Assembly (NCBI GenBank): GCA_028278335.1
Contig: JANQEN010000188.1
Span: 1-64,000, forward strand
Source: Chitinivibrionales bacterium
Lineage (GTDB): Bacteria > Fibrobacterota > Chitinivibrionia > Chitinivibrionales > JANQEN01
Length of the DNA: 64,000 nucleotides
Direction: 5' to 3'
In this document: positions 16,748 through 26,135 of the stretch, one piece after another
Position numbering within the stretch: the stretch's first letter is position 1
How the letters are laid out: every line of letters starts with the position of its first letter
Notes under the pieces: model-generated
Databases searched by the model: none
Told to the model about the DNA's origin: nothing
The model's input: the letters and a program-made list of their open reading frames with translations, nothing else
Translations under genes and position numbers: made by a program

Positions 16748-17537
16748 AATAGAGATTTCTTTCTTTTACAAATGTTTGCCTTCTTTTGACAGACAAATTT
16801 TGATAGGGTGATAAGACATTTACTTAATAGGCTCCCTAACCATGTTATCTGGTTCAATAATTTTTAAGTATACTACCAGCAATATCGCCAGTTATATACC
16901 AAACTTGAATTGAATAATATAACTCATTGTTTAAAAAGTTTAAAAAACAGTTTTAACAAAGCTAAGAAGTTTCACTTTGCAATATCAATGCCAGGTTAAA
17001 TATTGGGCATTATGACTAGTATAAACCAAATAGCAAGAATATCTCTCTACAAAAAGGTTGCATTTGTGCAACATAACTCATTTAATGTTTGCAAAAATGT
17101 TACTCAAAGGTAAATATAAATAAGCGTGTAAGATCTAAAATTAAAATTTATAATTTTTTATTTCAAAGCCTGCTTTACTTCATTAGGAAGATTAATTTCC
17201 ATTTTCTGAATTAGTATAATCCTCCACCTTTTTTAGAAGCAATTTAAAAGCAATAGGAACATAAATTCATGATAATTTTTAGTGGAAATCTGGCACAAAG
17301 AGCAGAGCTATATTAATTGATTGCTTTGTGTTAAAAAGCTAGAATGTTTCATTTCTCTCGAAGAGAGAACATCGTCTACTAACCATCGGTAAGATATGCA
17401 ACCTGGTGTAAGAGATTATAATTGCAACCCATCAGACTTCGGAGAGGTATAAGGAAAGGAGAGTTACATCGGACATCACAAAACAGAGTCATTTATTGAG
17501 GATTTTTAAAGATTGCTAAGAAAGGAGGCAAACAATT
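16748..17537. other. Long AT-rich intergenic region
   Basis: About 790 bases with no convincing gene. One small palindrome, GTTGCA-tttg-TGCAAC, lies near 17058 and might be an operator. The region probably carries the promoter of the minus-strand activator gene near its left end and of the small genes to its right. Confidence 0.4.
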
Positions 17538-17663
17538 TTGTCGAATACTATTTTCGATGAAGTTCGACCTCTTAGAGGTCGTTGGATTTTATTTTATTAT
17601 ATTGACCCCAGGTTACATTCCCTATCAGGAGTTAGCCAATTTATATCTCCTTTGGAGGTTTAA
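17538..17663 (+). CDS. Candidate 41-residue small protein with a strong ribosome binding site
   Basis: Starts at TTG with AAAGGAGG about ten bases upstream, unusually strong for a chance frame. The predicted peptide contains IFDEVRPLRGRWILFYYID and is amphipathic. An 8+1+8 palindrome (CGACCTCT-t-AGAGGTCG, 17565-17581) lies within it. It precedes the NTF2-like gene by about 110 bases on the same strand. No family recognised; it may equally be a non-coding leader. Confidence 0.3.
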   Translation: MSNTIFDEVRPLRGRWILFYYIDPRLHSLSGVSQFISPLEV

Positions 17664-17696
17664 ATTGGTCAGATGTTTGACAAATGGGTTAACCTA

Positions 17697-17723
17697 ACTG
17701 TAAAGCGTTACGTACTTTACAGT
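17697..17723. promoter_or_regulatory. Perfect 9-bp inverted repeat upstream of the NTF2-like gene
   Basis: ACTGTAAAG, nine spacer bases, CTTTACAGT. It lies about 50 bases before the start at 17775 and has no following T-run, so an operator is more likely than a terminator. The cognate regulator is unknown. Confidence 0.5.
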
Positions 17724-17774
17724 CGGTAATACAAATCATTATTTTTGTGAGTTTTCATTCAAATGGAGGGTGGT

Positions 17775-18188
17775 ATGGTTAAAGCAATGTCATTTTTTTA
17801 TTTATTACTGGTTATTTGTGTCCCACAATATTTGTTTGCTGAATCTGATTTAAAATTGAAAAACAGACACGCCATTAAAAAGGCATGTTTAAACTATGTC
17901 GAGGGGTTTTATGAATCCAACGGAAAAAGAATTGCAAAAGGAGTTAATGAAAAGTTGGTAAAAAGAATTATTGGTGAAGATAAAAAGATCCATACCATGG
18001 ATAGGGCAACTCTTATAAAAAATGCAGAAAGCAAAACCTATGCAAAGCCCGCTATTTCAGTTGAAATTTATGACATTTATAAAAATATTGCCACAGTAAA
18101 AATCACCTCCGATTTTATAGATTATGTTCAGGTGGGAAAGGTAAATGATACATGGCAGGTGATAAATGTGCTTTGGACATTTAAATAG
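17775..18188 (+). CDS. Secreted NTF2-like / lumazine-binding-like protein
   Basis: Encodes about 137 residues. A signal peptide (MVKAMSFFYLLLVICVP) is followed by a single cone-shaped domain of the Lumazine_bd_2/SnoaL-like group: a helical ACLNYVEGFYESN, then strands ending VQVGKVNDTWQVINVLW. The start at 17775 is preferred over the ATG at 17763 because GGAGGG lies between them. Related proteins are common in marine and anaerobic polysaccharide degraders, but a specific ligand or reaction is not known. Exported to the periplasm or outside. Confidence 0.7.
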   Translation: MVKAMSFFYLLLVICVPQYLFAESDLKLKNRHAIKKACLNYVEGFYESNGKRIAKGVNEKLVKRIIGEDKKIHTMDRATLIKNAESKTYAKPAISVEIYDIYKNIATVKITSDFIDYVQVGKVNDTWQVINVLWTFK

Positions 18189-18376
18189 GAGTGTTTTGCA
18201 ATTTACAAAAGCATCACAGGGTATATGAGAAAGATGGATCACTGACGTAATCTGCATTTGAATACCATATTGTCGGTATTTTTTAGAATTAAATTTCCTT
18301 TCTATTCTTCAATACTATAAGGGTCTGTTGCTTTCCTATTGCTTTATCTAAACAGCCAAAGTCATCACCTGTTTAA

Positions 18377-18949
18377 CAACCATTCTTTGATGGAAGAAAT
18401 TTTCGTATCCTCTCTGTAAAGGATGCCTCTCTATTTCAGACTGTTATTACCCCGCAATGTTCGTTAGTTGCCTCGACGCCTCTTCCTCTTACTGACTCAT
18501 CCTTCACCGGCATTATGGGATCCGGAAGCATACAAAATAAATTTGCAGCCTCCTATAATACGTTTATTAAAGAGCACGAAGGGCATCCGGTATACAACTG
18601 GCGCTGTAAGAGCTGGCTATATGATGACCAAGCTGTCAATGCAGATCATCATTCAAAGATAAGGGATAAACTTAAATGTACCCTTATTCAAAAAGGTGTC
18701 AACGGACAATTGACATTGCACATAACCGGCATCTCCAAAAATATGCAGAGCCAGCGTATACGTTTTGGATTCTATGATTGTCGTGGGCGACTGCTCTACG
18801 CAACCAGTTCGGTTTTATCCCCAGGTACCCCGAAACATACCGTTCAGTTTGACAGAATCAGGATAGGAGTTTTATCCTCTGGTGTGCATGTTATTCATAT
18901 CAGGATTGGAAATCTGCAACAGACAGTAAAATCTGTCATCATGCGCTAA
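18377..18949 (+). pseudogene. 5'-truncated remnant of a secreted protein with C-terminal sorting domain
   Basis: The frame is open from the stop at 18374 to 18949 and reads as protein throughout, with continuous sense before the first ATG at 18515, but no start with a ribosome binding site exists. The C-terminal ~65 residues (FGFYDCRGRLL through GVHVIHIRIGN) form the beta-rich sorting domain seen in neighbouring enzymes. The remainder is not recognised. Probably the tail of a larger secreted gene whose 5' part was lost. No signal peptide. Confidence 0.5.
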
Positions 18950-19025
18950 TACAATCTCCAATACACTGAATGTTTCTAAATGATGATTTTTTATTAGGCT
19001 GCTCAATAAGGAATCGCCTTGATAG

Positions 19026-20990
19026 CTATTTTAGAAGGCCTAACCTCCCTCTATACAGCTCTACTCCAACACTGCTCGTAAGAGAATAAAGATACATCCC
19101 TGGGGAAAGATGAGTCAGGTCTATTAGTGGAGAGCCGATTTTGCACCTATGAACTTGTCTGCCGGAAATGGTATATATATGTAACGATATTTTAGAAAGG
19201 GATTCATGGCTCTCCATGCCATTAATTCGGAACTTACCCTTTGTAAGGCAGGAGGATGTCAGATCCCTGTTGATGCTCCTAAGTGATTTGATCAATGTGG
19301 CCGGGGCGAACTCAACATCCACAGTGATAGCCTTTAAGGGCATGAAAAAGATGTATCTGTTATTAAGAGAATCAAAGGTGCCCTTTACATCGTCGGACGA
19401 TATGTTCCTCACAATGTATCCGCTTTCCGGCGTGGCGTCCAGATAAATCTCGAAACCGTAACGAGCCTGCAGATTTGTACCGACATCTTTCAGGCCGCAG
19501 TATGAGGCTTTTACTGTCCCGTTTTGCTGGCCGCGTATGGTGATTTTATGGGATTTAACGCACTTCTGCATATGCACATTCGCGTCAAATTTGGCTTTAT
19601 AGCTTGCGGGGAGTGTATTGGGATCTTCCGGTATGCGTCCCAGGTCCTTTGCTGCGTGTTCCCATTCAGTTATTTTTTTCATAAGGCTGTCTACCATATC
19701 CGCATAGGCGGCTGAATCGGCAAGATTTTTGATTTCCCAGGGATCGTTTTCCAGATCATACAACTCCAGAGCAGGCTTCTCTGGTCGGAAAAAATGTGCC
19801 TGTACTTCGTTAAGTTCACCGTTTGCATACATGGTACGCAACAGCGGAAGTATGGGTCGCACCCCGGGATTGTTCATATACGCTGAATTTGCGTCATAGG
19901 GCATAAGCGGCATATCGTTTCGTATCAGTTTAAACCGTTTTCCAACGACACTCCGGCTTTTATCATAGCACTCGCCAGCGCGGTCCCTTGCGGCAAAGAT
20001 AAACTCCCGATCAGGTACGGTACTTTCAAGGAAGGGGCGCCCTTGCAGGTAGGAGGGCATGACAACCTCCGCCTCGTGAAGTATCTGCGCAACCATATCC
20101 AGCATCGGTACCAGCTCATCACTGACGGTTCCTGCACTGATTTTGGCCGGATAACGGATAATAGCAGGCACATGAATACCGCATTCATAGAGATAGCACT
20201 TTCCCCGCACCTGACAGCGCCCGTTATCACCAATAAAAATGACCATTGTGTTATCGAGAAGGTTTTCATTTTTGAGGCGCTGTACAATCTGTCCAACCTG
20301 TTTGTCCACATGTTCCATCTGGTCAAGGTACAACGCCCAGTCGTATCGCACTGCCGCTCTGTCAGGAAGATAGGGGGGCAGCTCTATTTCATTGACATTG
20401 ACCGGGTCAGGGGAGTTTTTCCTGATATTCTCCCAGTTAGTTATTGTATTGTTGCGATGTGTCTGATAGAGGGTTATCTGAGCATAGAATGGCTGCCCGG
20501 TTTGGCGCTCACTCCAGTCCTTCCCGTCAAAAAGCGGTTTTTGGCCCTCCCGCAAATTGAAATTCATATCGGTTTTTTTATTATACCCGTTTCCGTTGCT
20601 TGTATAGTAGCCGGCCTTACGCAGCATGCTTGTCAGTGTGGTAATCGGCTGCGGCAACTTGTAACCGTCCTCAGTATGGGAACGATGGTTATGGCAGTCT
20701 ATGCTGTTCTGATACATACCAGTCATCATTGAGGAGCGCGACGGCGAACAGATGGGACTGTTGGTGTAGGCCCTTGCTAGTAGCATACCCTCCGCAGCTA
20801 GGTTATCCAGATTGGGTGTCTGCAGCCCCTTTCTACCATAGCAGGCAAGGTCAGTCCCGATATCTTCGGCCATTATCCATACTATATTGGGCTTCTGCTG
20901 AGCAAAACAGGAGGTAAAACAGAAGTAGCCAAAAAGAATGACTAAGGATTTAGCAATAAATTGAGTTGAAAGATTCTTCATGAGCGTCAT
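19026..20990 (-). CDS. Secreted sulfatase, Cys-type, sulfamidase-like, with sorting domain
   Basis: A 654-residue enzyme. The ATG at 20990 is chosen because AAGGAG lies just before it; the frame extends to 21014 but would include that site. After a signal peptide (to about FAQQ) come metal-binding MAEDIGTD, the formylglycine motif CSPSRSSMMTG, and IGDNGRCQ. The AEDIG and short-loop arrangement is like the heparan N-sulfatase/sulfamidase branch. A strand-rich repeat similar to InlB B-repeats (about residues 490-570) and a C-terminal sorting domain ending near SPGMYLYSL follow. It is the second gene of an operon after the GH16 gene, 34 bases downstream, so both probably act on the same glycan. 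Confidence 0.88.
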   Translation of the reverse strand: MTLMKNLSTQFIAKSLVILFGYFCFTSCFAQQKPNIVWIMAEDIGTDLACYGRKGLQTPNLDNLAAEGMLLARAYTNSPICSPSRSSMMTGMYQNSIDCHNHRSHTEDGYKLPQPITTLTSMLRKAGYYTSNGNGYNKKTDMNFNLREGQKPLFDGKDWSERQTGQPFYAQITLYQTHRNNTITNWENIRKNSPDPVNVNEIELPPYLPDRAAVRYDWALYLDQMEHVDKQVGQIVQRLKNENLLDNTMVIFIGDNGRCQVRGKCYLYECGIHVPAIIRYPAKISAGTVSDELVPMLDMVAQILHEAEVVMPSYLQGRPFLESTVPDREFIFAARDRAGECYDKSRSVVGKRFKLIRNDMPLMPYDANSAYMNNPGVRPILPLLRTMYANGELNEVQAHFFRPEKPALELYDLENDPWEIKNLADSAAYADMVDSLMKKITEWEHAAKDLGRIPEDPNTLPASYKAKFDANVHMQKCVKSHKITIRGQQNGTVKASYCGLKDVGTNLQARYGFEIYLDATPESGYIVRNISSDDVKGTFDSLNNRYIFFMPLKAITVDVEFAPATLIKSLRSINRDLTSSCLTKGKFRINGMESHESLSKISLHIYTISGRQVHRCKIGSPLIDLTHLSPGMYLYSLTSSVGVELYRGRLGLLK

Positions 20991-21024
20991 TATCCAGCTC
21001 TCCTTAATAGTCAATAATCCAATA

Positions 21025-22884
21025 CTAATATGTAACCATCATTTGTTTTGTGTCATGCCAGGTTTGTCTTGCACTTTTAACAGTTACTCTGTAAAAGTAA
21101 ACGCCGGCAGGCACCTCTTCTCCCTTTTCATTTCTTCCATTCCAGGTTAGAACATTCATCCCGGGATTTTGAGAGTACACTTTACGGGAATAAATCATCT
21201 GGCCGGACACCGAATAAACCGCAAAGTGTACTTTGGCTTGATCAGCTAACCGAAGGTGAATTTTTGTTAATGCATTGAAGGGATTTGGCCGGTTCTGAAA
21301 CAATGTATTTGATTGTCCCATTGATCTATTGTGCTGCTTATCTATTGGTGTGGGGTCCTGTCCATATACTTCCAGTTCATAGAGGCGAAGCACATTTTCA
21401 CTCGATCCCTTTGTAGCATACAACCGCACCTTATCGGTGGTAACCGGCATGAACCCATGAGAAGATTCCGGATTTGCATTATCTTTTACAGATAAAATAT
21501 TAACCCACTGATTGTTTGACCAATATTGAAACTGAAAGTCTGAAATCGGGCCATTATACCCATTCCATCCGGTATAGATTTTTACCATACTGATAGAATA
21601 CTCCTTCTGTAAGTCAACCTCTATCCAGTGGGGGTAGGCCCGGTCTGCCGAGAGCCACCGGCTGTTATTGTCGGTTATATTGCCGTCCACCGCTTTTGAT
21701 GCTGTATAGGTGGCATTGAACTCTGAATCGGCTCGCGCATTTTTCTGTTTTGCAACATTAATTCGTGTGCCGCCCTGGGGCGTCGCGCTGACCTCCAGCG
21801 AACGCTCACTCTCTTCGCCGGTGCTGTCAAAGGCAGTCACCGAATAATAATACTTCTGACCACTCTGTACATCATAATCAAAATAGGCCGTGTCGGTAAG
21901 CTCCGCTATTTTCTTGAAGGGGCCTCCGGTACTTTCTCTGCGAAATAAAAAATAGGAGAAGATATTCAGTTCTGGGTTTTTACTCCAGGATAAACTAACG
22001 GTCCATTTTCCTGCCTCCGCCTTTACATTCGCCGGTTTTTCCGGTGGGACCGGTGGGTTGCTAGCATCGACCTCGTAAAAGCGGAAATAGTCATAGCGGG
22101 CCTCGCTCTTTTCAGGGTCGGGATCAGTCCAGTTCGCTGACATGGCAGTTAACCAAACATTAATCGAATCATGGAGAAAAGATTCCGCCGGATACTCAGC
22201 AACCTTGGTAAGCTTGCCATTTATAAAGAAGCAGACTCGTTTCGCGTTCCACTTGAAGGCGTAGGTGTGCCAGTTATTCGTATTGAAGCCATACAAGTCG
22301 TTAAGGTCCTCGGGCGGCGTGGGCAGGCGACCCCACTCCGAGCCGTCCTCTTTCCACACGATTATATGCTGCGTAAAGCGAGCTGAACTGTCAACGGTGA
22401 AATTATCGGTGTATTCATAACAGTCAATCTCAGTCCTGCGTCCCGGTGTGAAGGAGTTTTCAATAGAGCCGTTTGTGGGGGTCGCAAGCATCGCCCAGAA
22501 AGCATGATGCCACCCCTCATCGGTCAGGTTATCGCCGTCATGGTTGATCGCATCACCCATCTTTGCTCGTACTTCATAGTAACCATAACGAAACCGCTTT
22601 TTTGTCACTATGCCGGCACCGGCATACTTTTTTCCCTGGATGGGTTGTGATAGCTCGGTCAGATTGAGTACCAGTGAAATGCCGTCGAAGGTTACATTTT
22701 CCCGCAGCTGGACGCTTTGATGTTTTGCGTCTGTTCGGTAGTACCATTCAGAAGTGTTAAGCGTGGTGGTATTAAATTCATCAGACCATGCGAGTTTGTA
22801 TCCGTCGGGAACTTGGGCAAATGCTGCTGAAAATAATAGAGCACTTAGAAAAAAGGTTTTTTTATAATATCTATTTTTTATCAT
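21025..22884 (-). CDS. Secreted GH16 endo-glycanase with FN3, F5/8C and FlgD-like sorting modules
   Basis: A 619-residue modular enzyme. Signal peptide (1-23), then a GH16 domain (about 25-270) with catalytic motif EIDCYE (E152 nucleophile, D154, E157 acid/base). Next come a fibronectin-III domain (about 275-370), an F5/8 type C/CBM32-like domain (about 375-510, ending LYELEVYG), and a FlgD-like sorting domain starting NRPNPFNALTKI. GH16 members split laminarin, agar, porphyran, carrageenan and similar beta-glycans. The paired sulfatase favours a sulfated galactan, but subfamily cannot be set by eye. The ribosome binding site is weak. The gene is first in the operon with the sulfatase. Confidence 0.9.
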   Translation of the reverse strand: MIKNRYYKKTFFLSALLFSAAFAQVPDGYKLAWSDEFNTTTLNTSEWYYRTDAKHQSVQLRENVTFDGISLVLNLTELSQPIQGKKYAGAGIVTKKRFRYGYYEVRAKMGDAINHDGDNLTDEGWHHAFWAMLATPTNGSIENSFTPGRRTEIDCYEYTDNFTVDSSARFTQHIIVWKEDGSEWGRLPTPPEDLNDLYGFNTNNWHTYAFKWNAKRVCFFINGKLTKVAEYPAESFLHDSINVWLTAMSANWTDPDPEKSEARYDYFRFYEVDASNPPVPPEKPANVKAEAGKWTVSLSWSKNPELNIFSYFLFRRESTGGPFKKIAELTDTAYFDYDVQSGQKYYYSVTAFDSTGEESERSLEVSATPQGGTRINVAKQKNARADSEFNATYTASKAVDGNITDNNSRWLSADRAYPHWIEVDLQKEYSISMVKIYTGWNGYNGPISDFQFQYWSNNQWVNILSVKDNANPESSHGFMPVTTDKVRLYATKGSSENVLRLYELEVYGQDPTPIDKQHNRSMGQSNTLFQNRPNPFNALTKIHLRLADQAKVHFAVYSVSGQMIYSRKVYSQNPGMNVLTWNGRNEKGEEVPAGVYFYRVTVKSARQTWHDTKQMMVTY

Positions 22885-22926
22885 TTTTTTTGTAGTCTTC
22901 CGGTGACTTATACAAATTTATTAAAC

Positions 22927-23005
22927 GTCATTGCGAGGAGTGAAGCGACGAAGCAATCCTCTTGAAACTCCTAAAAAAAGATTGCCATGCTACGCTCGCA
23001 ATGAC
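22927..23005. repeat. Palindromic MITE-like repeat
   Basis: About 79 bases: GTCATTGCGAG at the left pairs with CTCGCAATGAC at the right, and GCAATC with GATTGC inside. The sequence closely resembles a short palindromic repeat seen in many unrelated bacterial genomes. It sits between the GH16 and GH9-like genes. Confidence 0.8.
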
Positions 23006-23046
23006 AGCCATATTTTTTTGATTTAAAAAGTTAGCTAATATGGTGA

Positions 23047-25635
23047 TTATTGTGAAATTGCCACCTTTTTATAAATGTATCTTTTATTCTCCTCCAGAGA
23101 AACAATGTACTGACCATTGGACAGGTTGAAAGGGTTAAGGCTAATCTTGTTTTTTCCGGGTACAAGGGCCACGTGCAATTGGGGGGCCACCATCTTTCCC
23201 CTGATGTCAAATAGCCTAATATTTACCTTTGTTTTATTCTGAGCAATCAGGTAAAGCGCTGGGTTCGTTTGAAAAATCACTAAATCATTTATACCGATTT
23301 CAGACCTAAATGAAATGGGTGACGGATCGAATACAACCTGCTTTTTAAAGTACCCATATCCGTATGAGACGGTTACCTTACTGCCCGTTACTGGAATTTT
23401 CCCGGAAAAGAATTCGGCATTATTGGATTCCTCGGTGAGGGTTACCTTTTGTTCCGATCCATTCTCCTGTGTGACAACAACATCTGCTCTTTCACGGGTG
23501 CCATATTTAAAATTGAGGGGAGCTTTTAAGCGGGCAATGACATCGGAGCCCTGGATGCTGCAGGTAAGAGAGATATCGTTATACGCCATGTACGCGAGGC
23601 TCAGGTTAAAGGGAACATTGTGTTGAACCCAGCCCTCGGTCCACCCAATATCACCGATATCCGGGTTATAGGGGTAGTGGGCGTTTTTTGCCGCGCCGTC
23701 AAAAACAAAGCGCGATTCTTCAAGCATACCCACACCGCCGATATAAAAAGAGTACCATCCTTTATCAACTCCCTCGATCTCTCTCGCTCCATCATAGGAG
23801 AAGTGCCTGCCACAGGGATTTCTTCCGAAGCAGTTATCCATGTGCGAATAGACAAGCTCATTGAGCCGTTTCACAATAGTAGCATCATCTATCACCTGCG
23901 TAACGGCAAGGGCACAGGCTGGGAAGCCGACCACATTACCTGGTTCGTTCCACTTTGTTGGGGCCGTGTCATCAAAGGGTACCCAGGTGCCATTGTCGGT
24001 AAGTGTCCTAAAATCCCACATGTTATTGGACCGGCGTACCATGACATTAGCCCAGGCCTTGATCTTGTCCTTCAGGCCGGCGGGAGCTTTATCGGGGTAC
24101 TGCGTCAGCATATGTACCATTCCGGTTATGGTGTGAAACTCGCTGATACGCTGCCCCTTTGTCGTAATCGAGTCTTCCCAGTCAAGGTTGCGGACCATCC
24201 ATTCTACCTGGTTGTATGCGGCAGAAAAGTATTTCTCCGCATTAGGCATGTTGTCCCTTTTTGCCACTTCGTAGAGCATTAGGTTAGGTTGTACGTTCCG
24301 GCCCGGTGGTAATCCTCCCTTTGAGGTCCCCATTTTTGTTTTCAGAGCCAGCAGATTATGCTCGGGACTTTCATCAAAGGAGTAGGGCCTGTCTGCAGTG
24401 GTATTTTCCCAGGTGGAAAAGGTAAAGGCCTTGACTTTGTCGTAGTTTTGCTGCGGTAGCCACTCTTTGATCCAGGGCCAGGCATAAAGGAAATAGGGCA
24501 GCTGCACCTTGATATTCTCGTGGGTCAGTCCCTGGGTCACGATGACATCGCCTCCCCAGTGCATCAGTTTTACTATATCGGGGGCAGATTCATTATAGCG
24601 GTTCAGGTCTCCCCATAGTTCGCGGTTGCTTGGGACGACATAGCGCACCTGGGATGGCATGCGCAGATATGCCGTTGGACTGGACAGAAACTGCGGTACC
24701 AGGCAATGCAGCACCCAGCCGTAGTGGGTATCGTCGCGCCAACTGTAGGAGTCCCGCCTTTTTCCTGTATGATTGCCAACGTAATGACGACTGTCTATCA
24801 TGAAGTCAACTGACCCCTGATAGCTCACCCGCTCAAGCCACCAGTGCCCGATCTTAAAGGGAAAAGAGGTGAGTGTATCAATAACAATAGTATATTCGGC
24901 CTGCGATATCGGGTTAAAGGTTGAAAACTCACCTATGTTATCCTGAATGCTCCCGGTAAAGACTGTCTGGTTTGTTGCCTTGTTTTTAATCGTAAAGGGA
25001 GTGCCATTTCCAATGGTGGGGGCGGTAAAACGTTTCGGTTTGTTGAGATTATAACCACTCTGATTAATGTATATGGGTGGCACACTGTCAACGTAAGGCT
25101 CATACCCTGACACACCGGTGCCAAGAGGTGGGATACCCGATCCGCTGTACTCCCAAACCGTTATCTCTCGCACCCGGGCAATTTCTCCCGGTGTCCTTGT
25201 TATAATTACTCTCAGAGCATTTGTCCGCACCTCAACATTTTCGTCAAATCGGACCGGTGCTGCGACGCTGTAATTTCCGACAACATTGGCTGAGGGAATA
25301 TCATTCCACCGATTATTGGCGTAAAACTGCACTTTAAAATCCTGAAGGGGCGAGCCGCTCTTATAGCCGGAGTACAGGTGAATACCGCCTATTCTTTTTG
25401 TCGCAACCATTGTTATGGTTGCCCAGGACTCAGCTTCTGCTGCACTGAGCCACCGCGAGGGATCCGAAACAATGGTGTCATTTAAATAACGTGCTGGATA
25501 TTGATTCGCATTATGAAAGGAGCTTACCTCAATCGTCGCCCCCTTTGCCAGGTTAACCGGCTGTGCCTGGGCAGACGAAATCAGGTTTGAAGAAATAAAT
25601 ACCAGCAAAAAAGTTGAAAATAGTAATGCTTTCAT
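23047..25635 (-). CDS. Secreted GH9-like glycoside hydrolase with N-terminal F5/8C domain
   Basis: About 862 residues. The chosen start (MKALLFSTFLLVF) gives a clean signal peptide to AQAQ; a longer frame to 25776 lacks one. Order: F5/8 type C/discoidin-like domain (about 25-165, ending VREITVWEY), a cellulase N-terminal Ig-like domain (IYINQSGYNLNKPKRFT, about 190-270), an (alpha/alpha)6 catalytic region (about 275-650) with NPCGRHFSY and PYNPDIGDIGWTEGWVQHN, and a C-terminal sorting domain. The Ig-plus-barrel layout is that of GH9 enzymes, but the classical GH9 catalytic motifs are diverged, so the substrate may not be cellulose. A LacI-type palindrome lies 67-80 bases upstream. Confidence 0.7.
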   Translation of the reverse strand: MKALLFSTFLLVFISSNLISSAQAQPVNLAKGATIEVSSFHNANQYPARYLNDTIVSDPSRWLSAAEAESWATITMVATKRIGGIHLYSGYKSGSPLQDFKVQFYANNRWNDIPSANVVGNYSVAAPVRFDENVEVRTNALRVIITRTPGEIARVREITVWEYSGSGIPPLGTGVSGYEPYVDSVPPIYINQSGYNLNKPKRFTAPTIGNGTPFTIKNKATNQTVFTGSIQDNIGEFSTFNPISQAEYTIVIDTLTSFPFKIGHWWLERVSYQGSVDFMIDSRHYVGNHTGKRRDSYSWRDDTHYGWVLHCLVPQFLSSPTAYLRMPSQVRYVVPSNRELWGDLNRYNESAPDIVKLMHWGGDVIVTQGLTHENIKVQLPYFLYAWPWIKEWLPQQNYDKVKAFTFSTWENTTADRPYSFDESPEHNLLALKTKMGTSKGGLPPGRNVQPNLMLYEVAKRDNMPNAEKYFSAAYNQVEWMVRNLDWEDSITTKGQRISEFHTITGMVHMLTQYPDKAPAGLKDKIKAWANVMVRRSNNMWDFRTLTDNGTWVPFDDTAPTKWNEPGNVVGFPACALAVTQVIDDATIVKRLNELVYSHMDNCFGRNPCGRHFSYDGAREIEGVDKGWYSFYIGGVGMLEESRFVFDGAAKNAHYPYNPDIGDIGWTEGWVQHNVPFNLSLAYMAYNDISLTCSIQGSDVIARLKAPLNFKYGTRERADVVVTQENGSEQKVTLTEESNNAEFFSGKIPVTGSKVTVSYGYGYFKKQVVFDPSPISFRSEIGINDLVIFQTNPALYLIAQNKTKVNIRLFDIRGKMVAPQLHVALVPGKNKISLNPFNLSNGQYIVSLEENKRYIYKKVAISQ

Positions 25636-25701
25636 AGTCTTTTTTAGTAGGTGTATTAAGTAGTATATATCCATTAATATATAGCTCAAAATAGTATTTA
25701 G

Positions 25702-25715
25702 CGCAAACGTTTGCG
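25702..25715. promoter_or_regulatory. Perfect 14-bp LacI-type palindrome upstream of the GH9-like gene
   Basis: CGCAAACGTTTGCG, with the central CG typical of LacI/CcpA-family operators. A near copy is at 4646-4657 before the first sulfatase. The rest of the gap to 26135 shows only short imperfect hairpins, e.g. TTCACC-catga-GGTGAA near 25890. Confidence 0.6.
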
Positions 25716-26135
25716 GAAAATACTTCCGAAATAGAGTTTTTGACCCAAAATCCTTAGTTGAAAGTGAGGAAAGCACAAAAAATACAATGAGTGAAACCTG
25801 AAAGGTTTATACTCCTTATGCTTAAGAACGATCAGCGACAAAGAGTGGTGAGATCCTGTACAAGAAGGAATTGTATCAAAAGGAAGGTTCACCCATGAGG
25901 TGAATTGAGTATTTTGTATCCCTTATGATATAAGGAATTGCCGCTATTTTACCGTTTCAACTGAGTATTTTGGGTTTAAGCAATTAGCCTATACTTACCT
26001 CATCAACGCACTTCCCTTGGAAGGATTTAAATAACGTTAGATGTTGATACTAATTAGAACAGTATATACAACCAACCTCCCAAATCTCATCCACCTTTAA
26101 CTAACAAGGGAGAGTGAGGCAAGAAACAGTATTTA

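Noticed and set aside
20043-20732. 229-codon plus-strand frame opposite the third sulfatase
   Set aside because: It overlaps conserved sulfatase sequence in antisense, lacks an RBS and has no recognisable domain.
23620-24282. 220-codon plus-strand frame opposite the GH9-like gene
   Set aside because: Shadow of a conserved catalytic region, with no domain or RBS.
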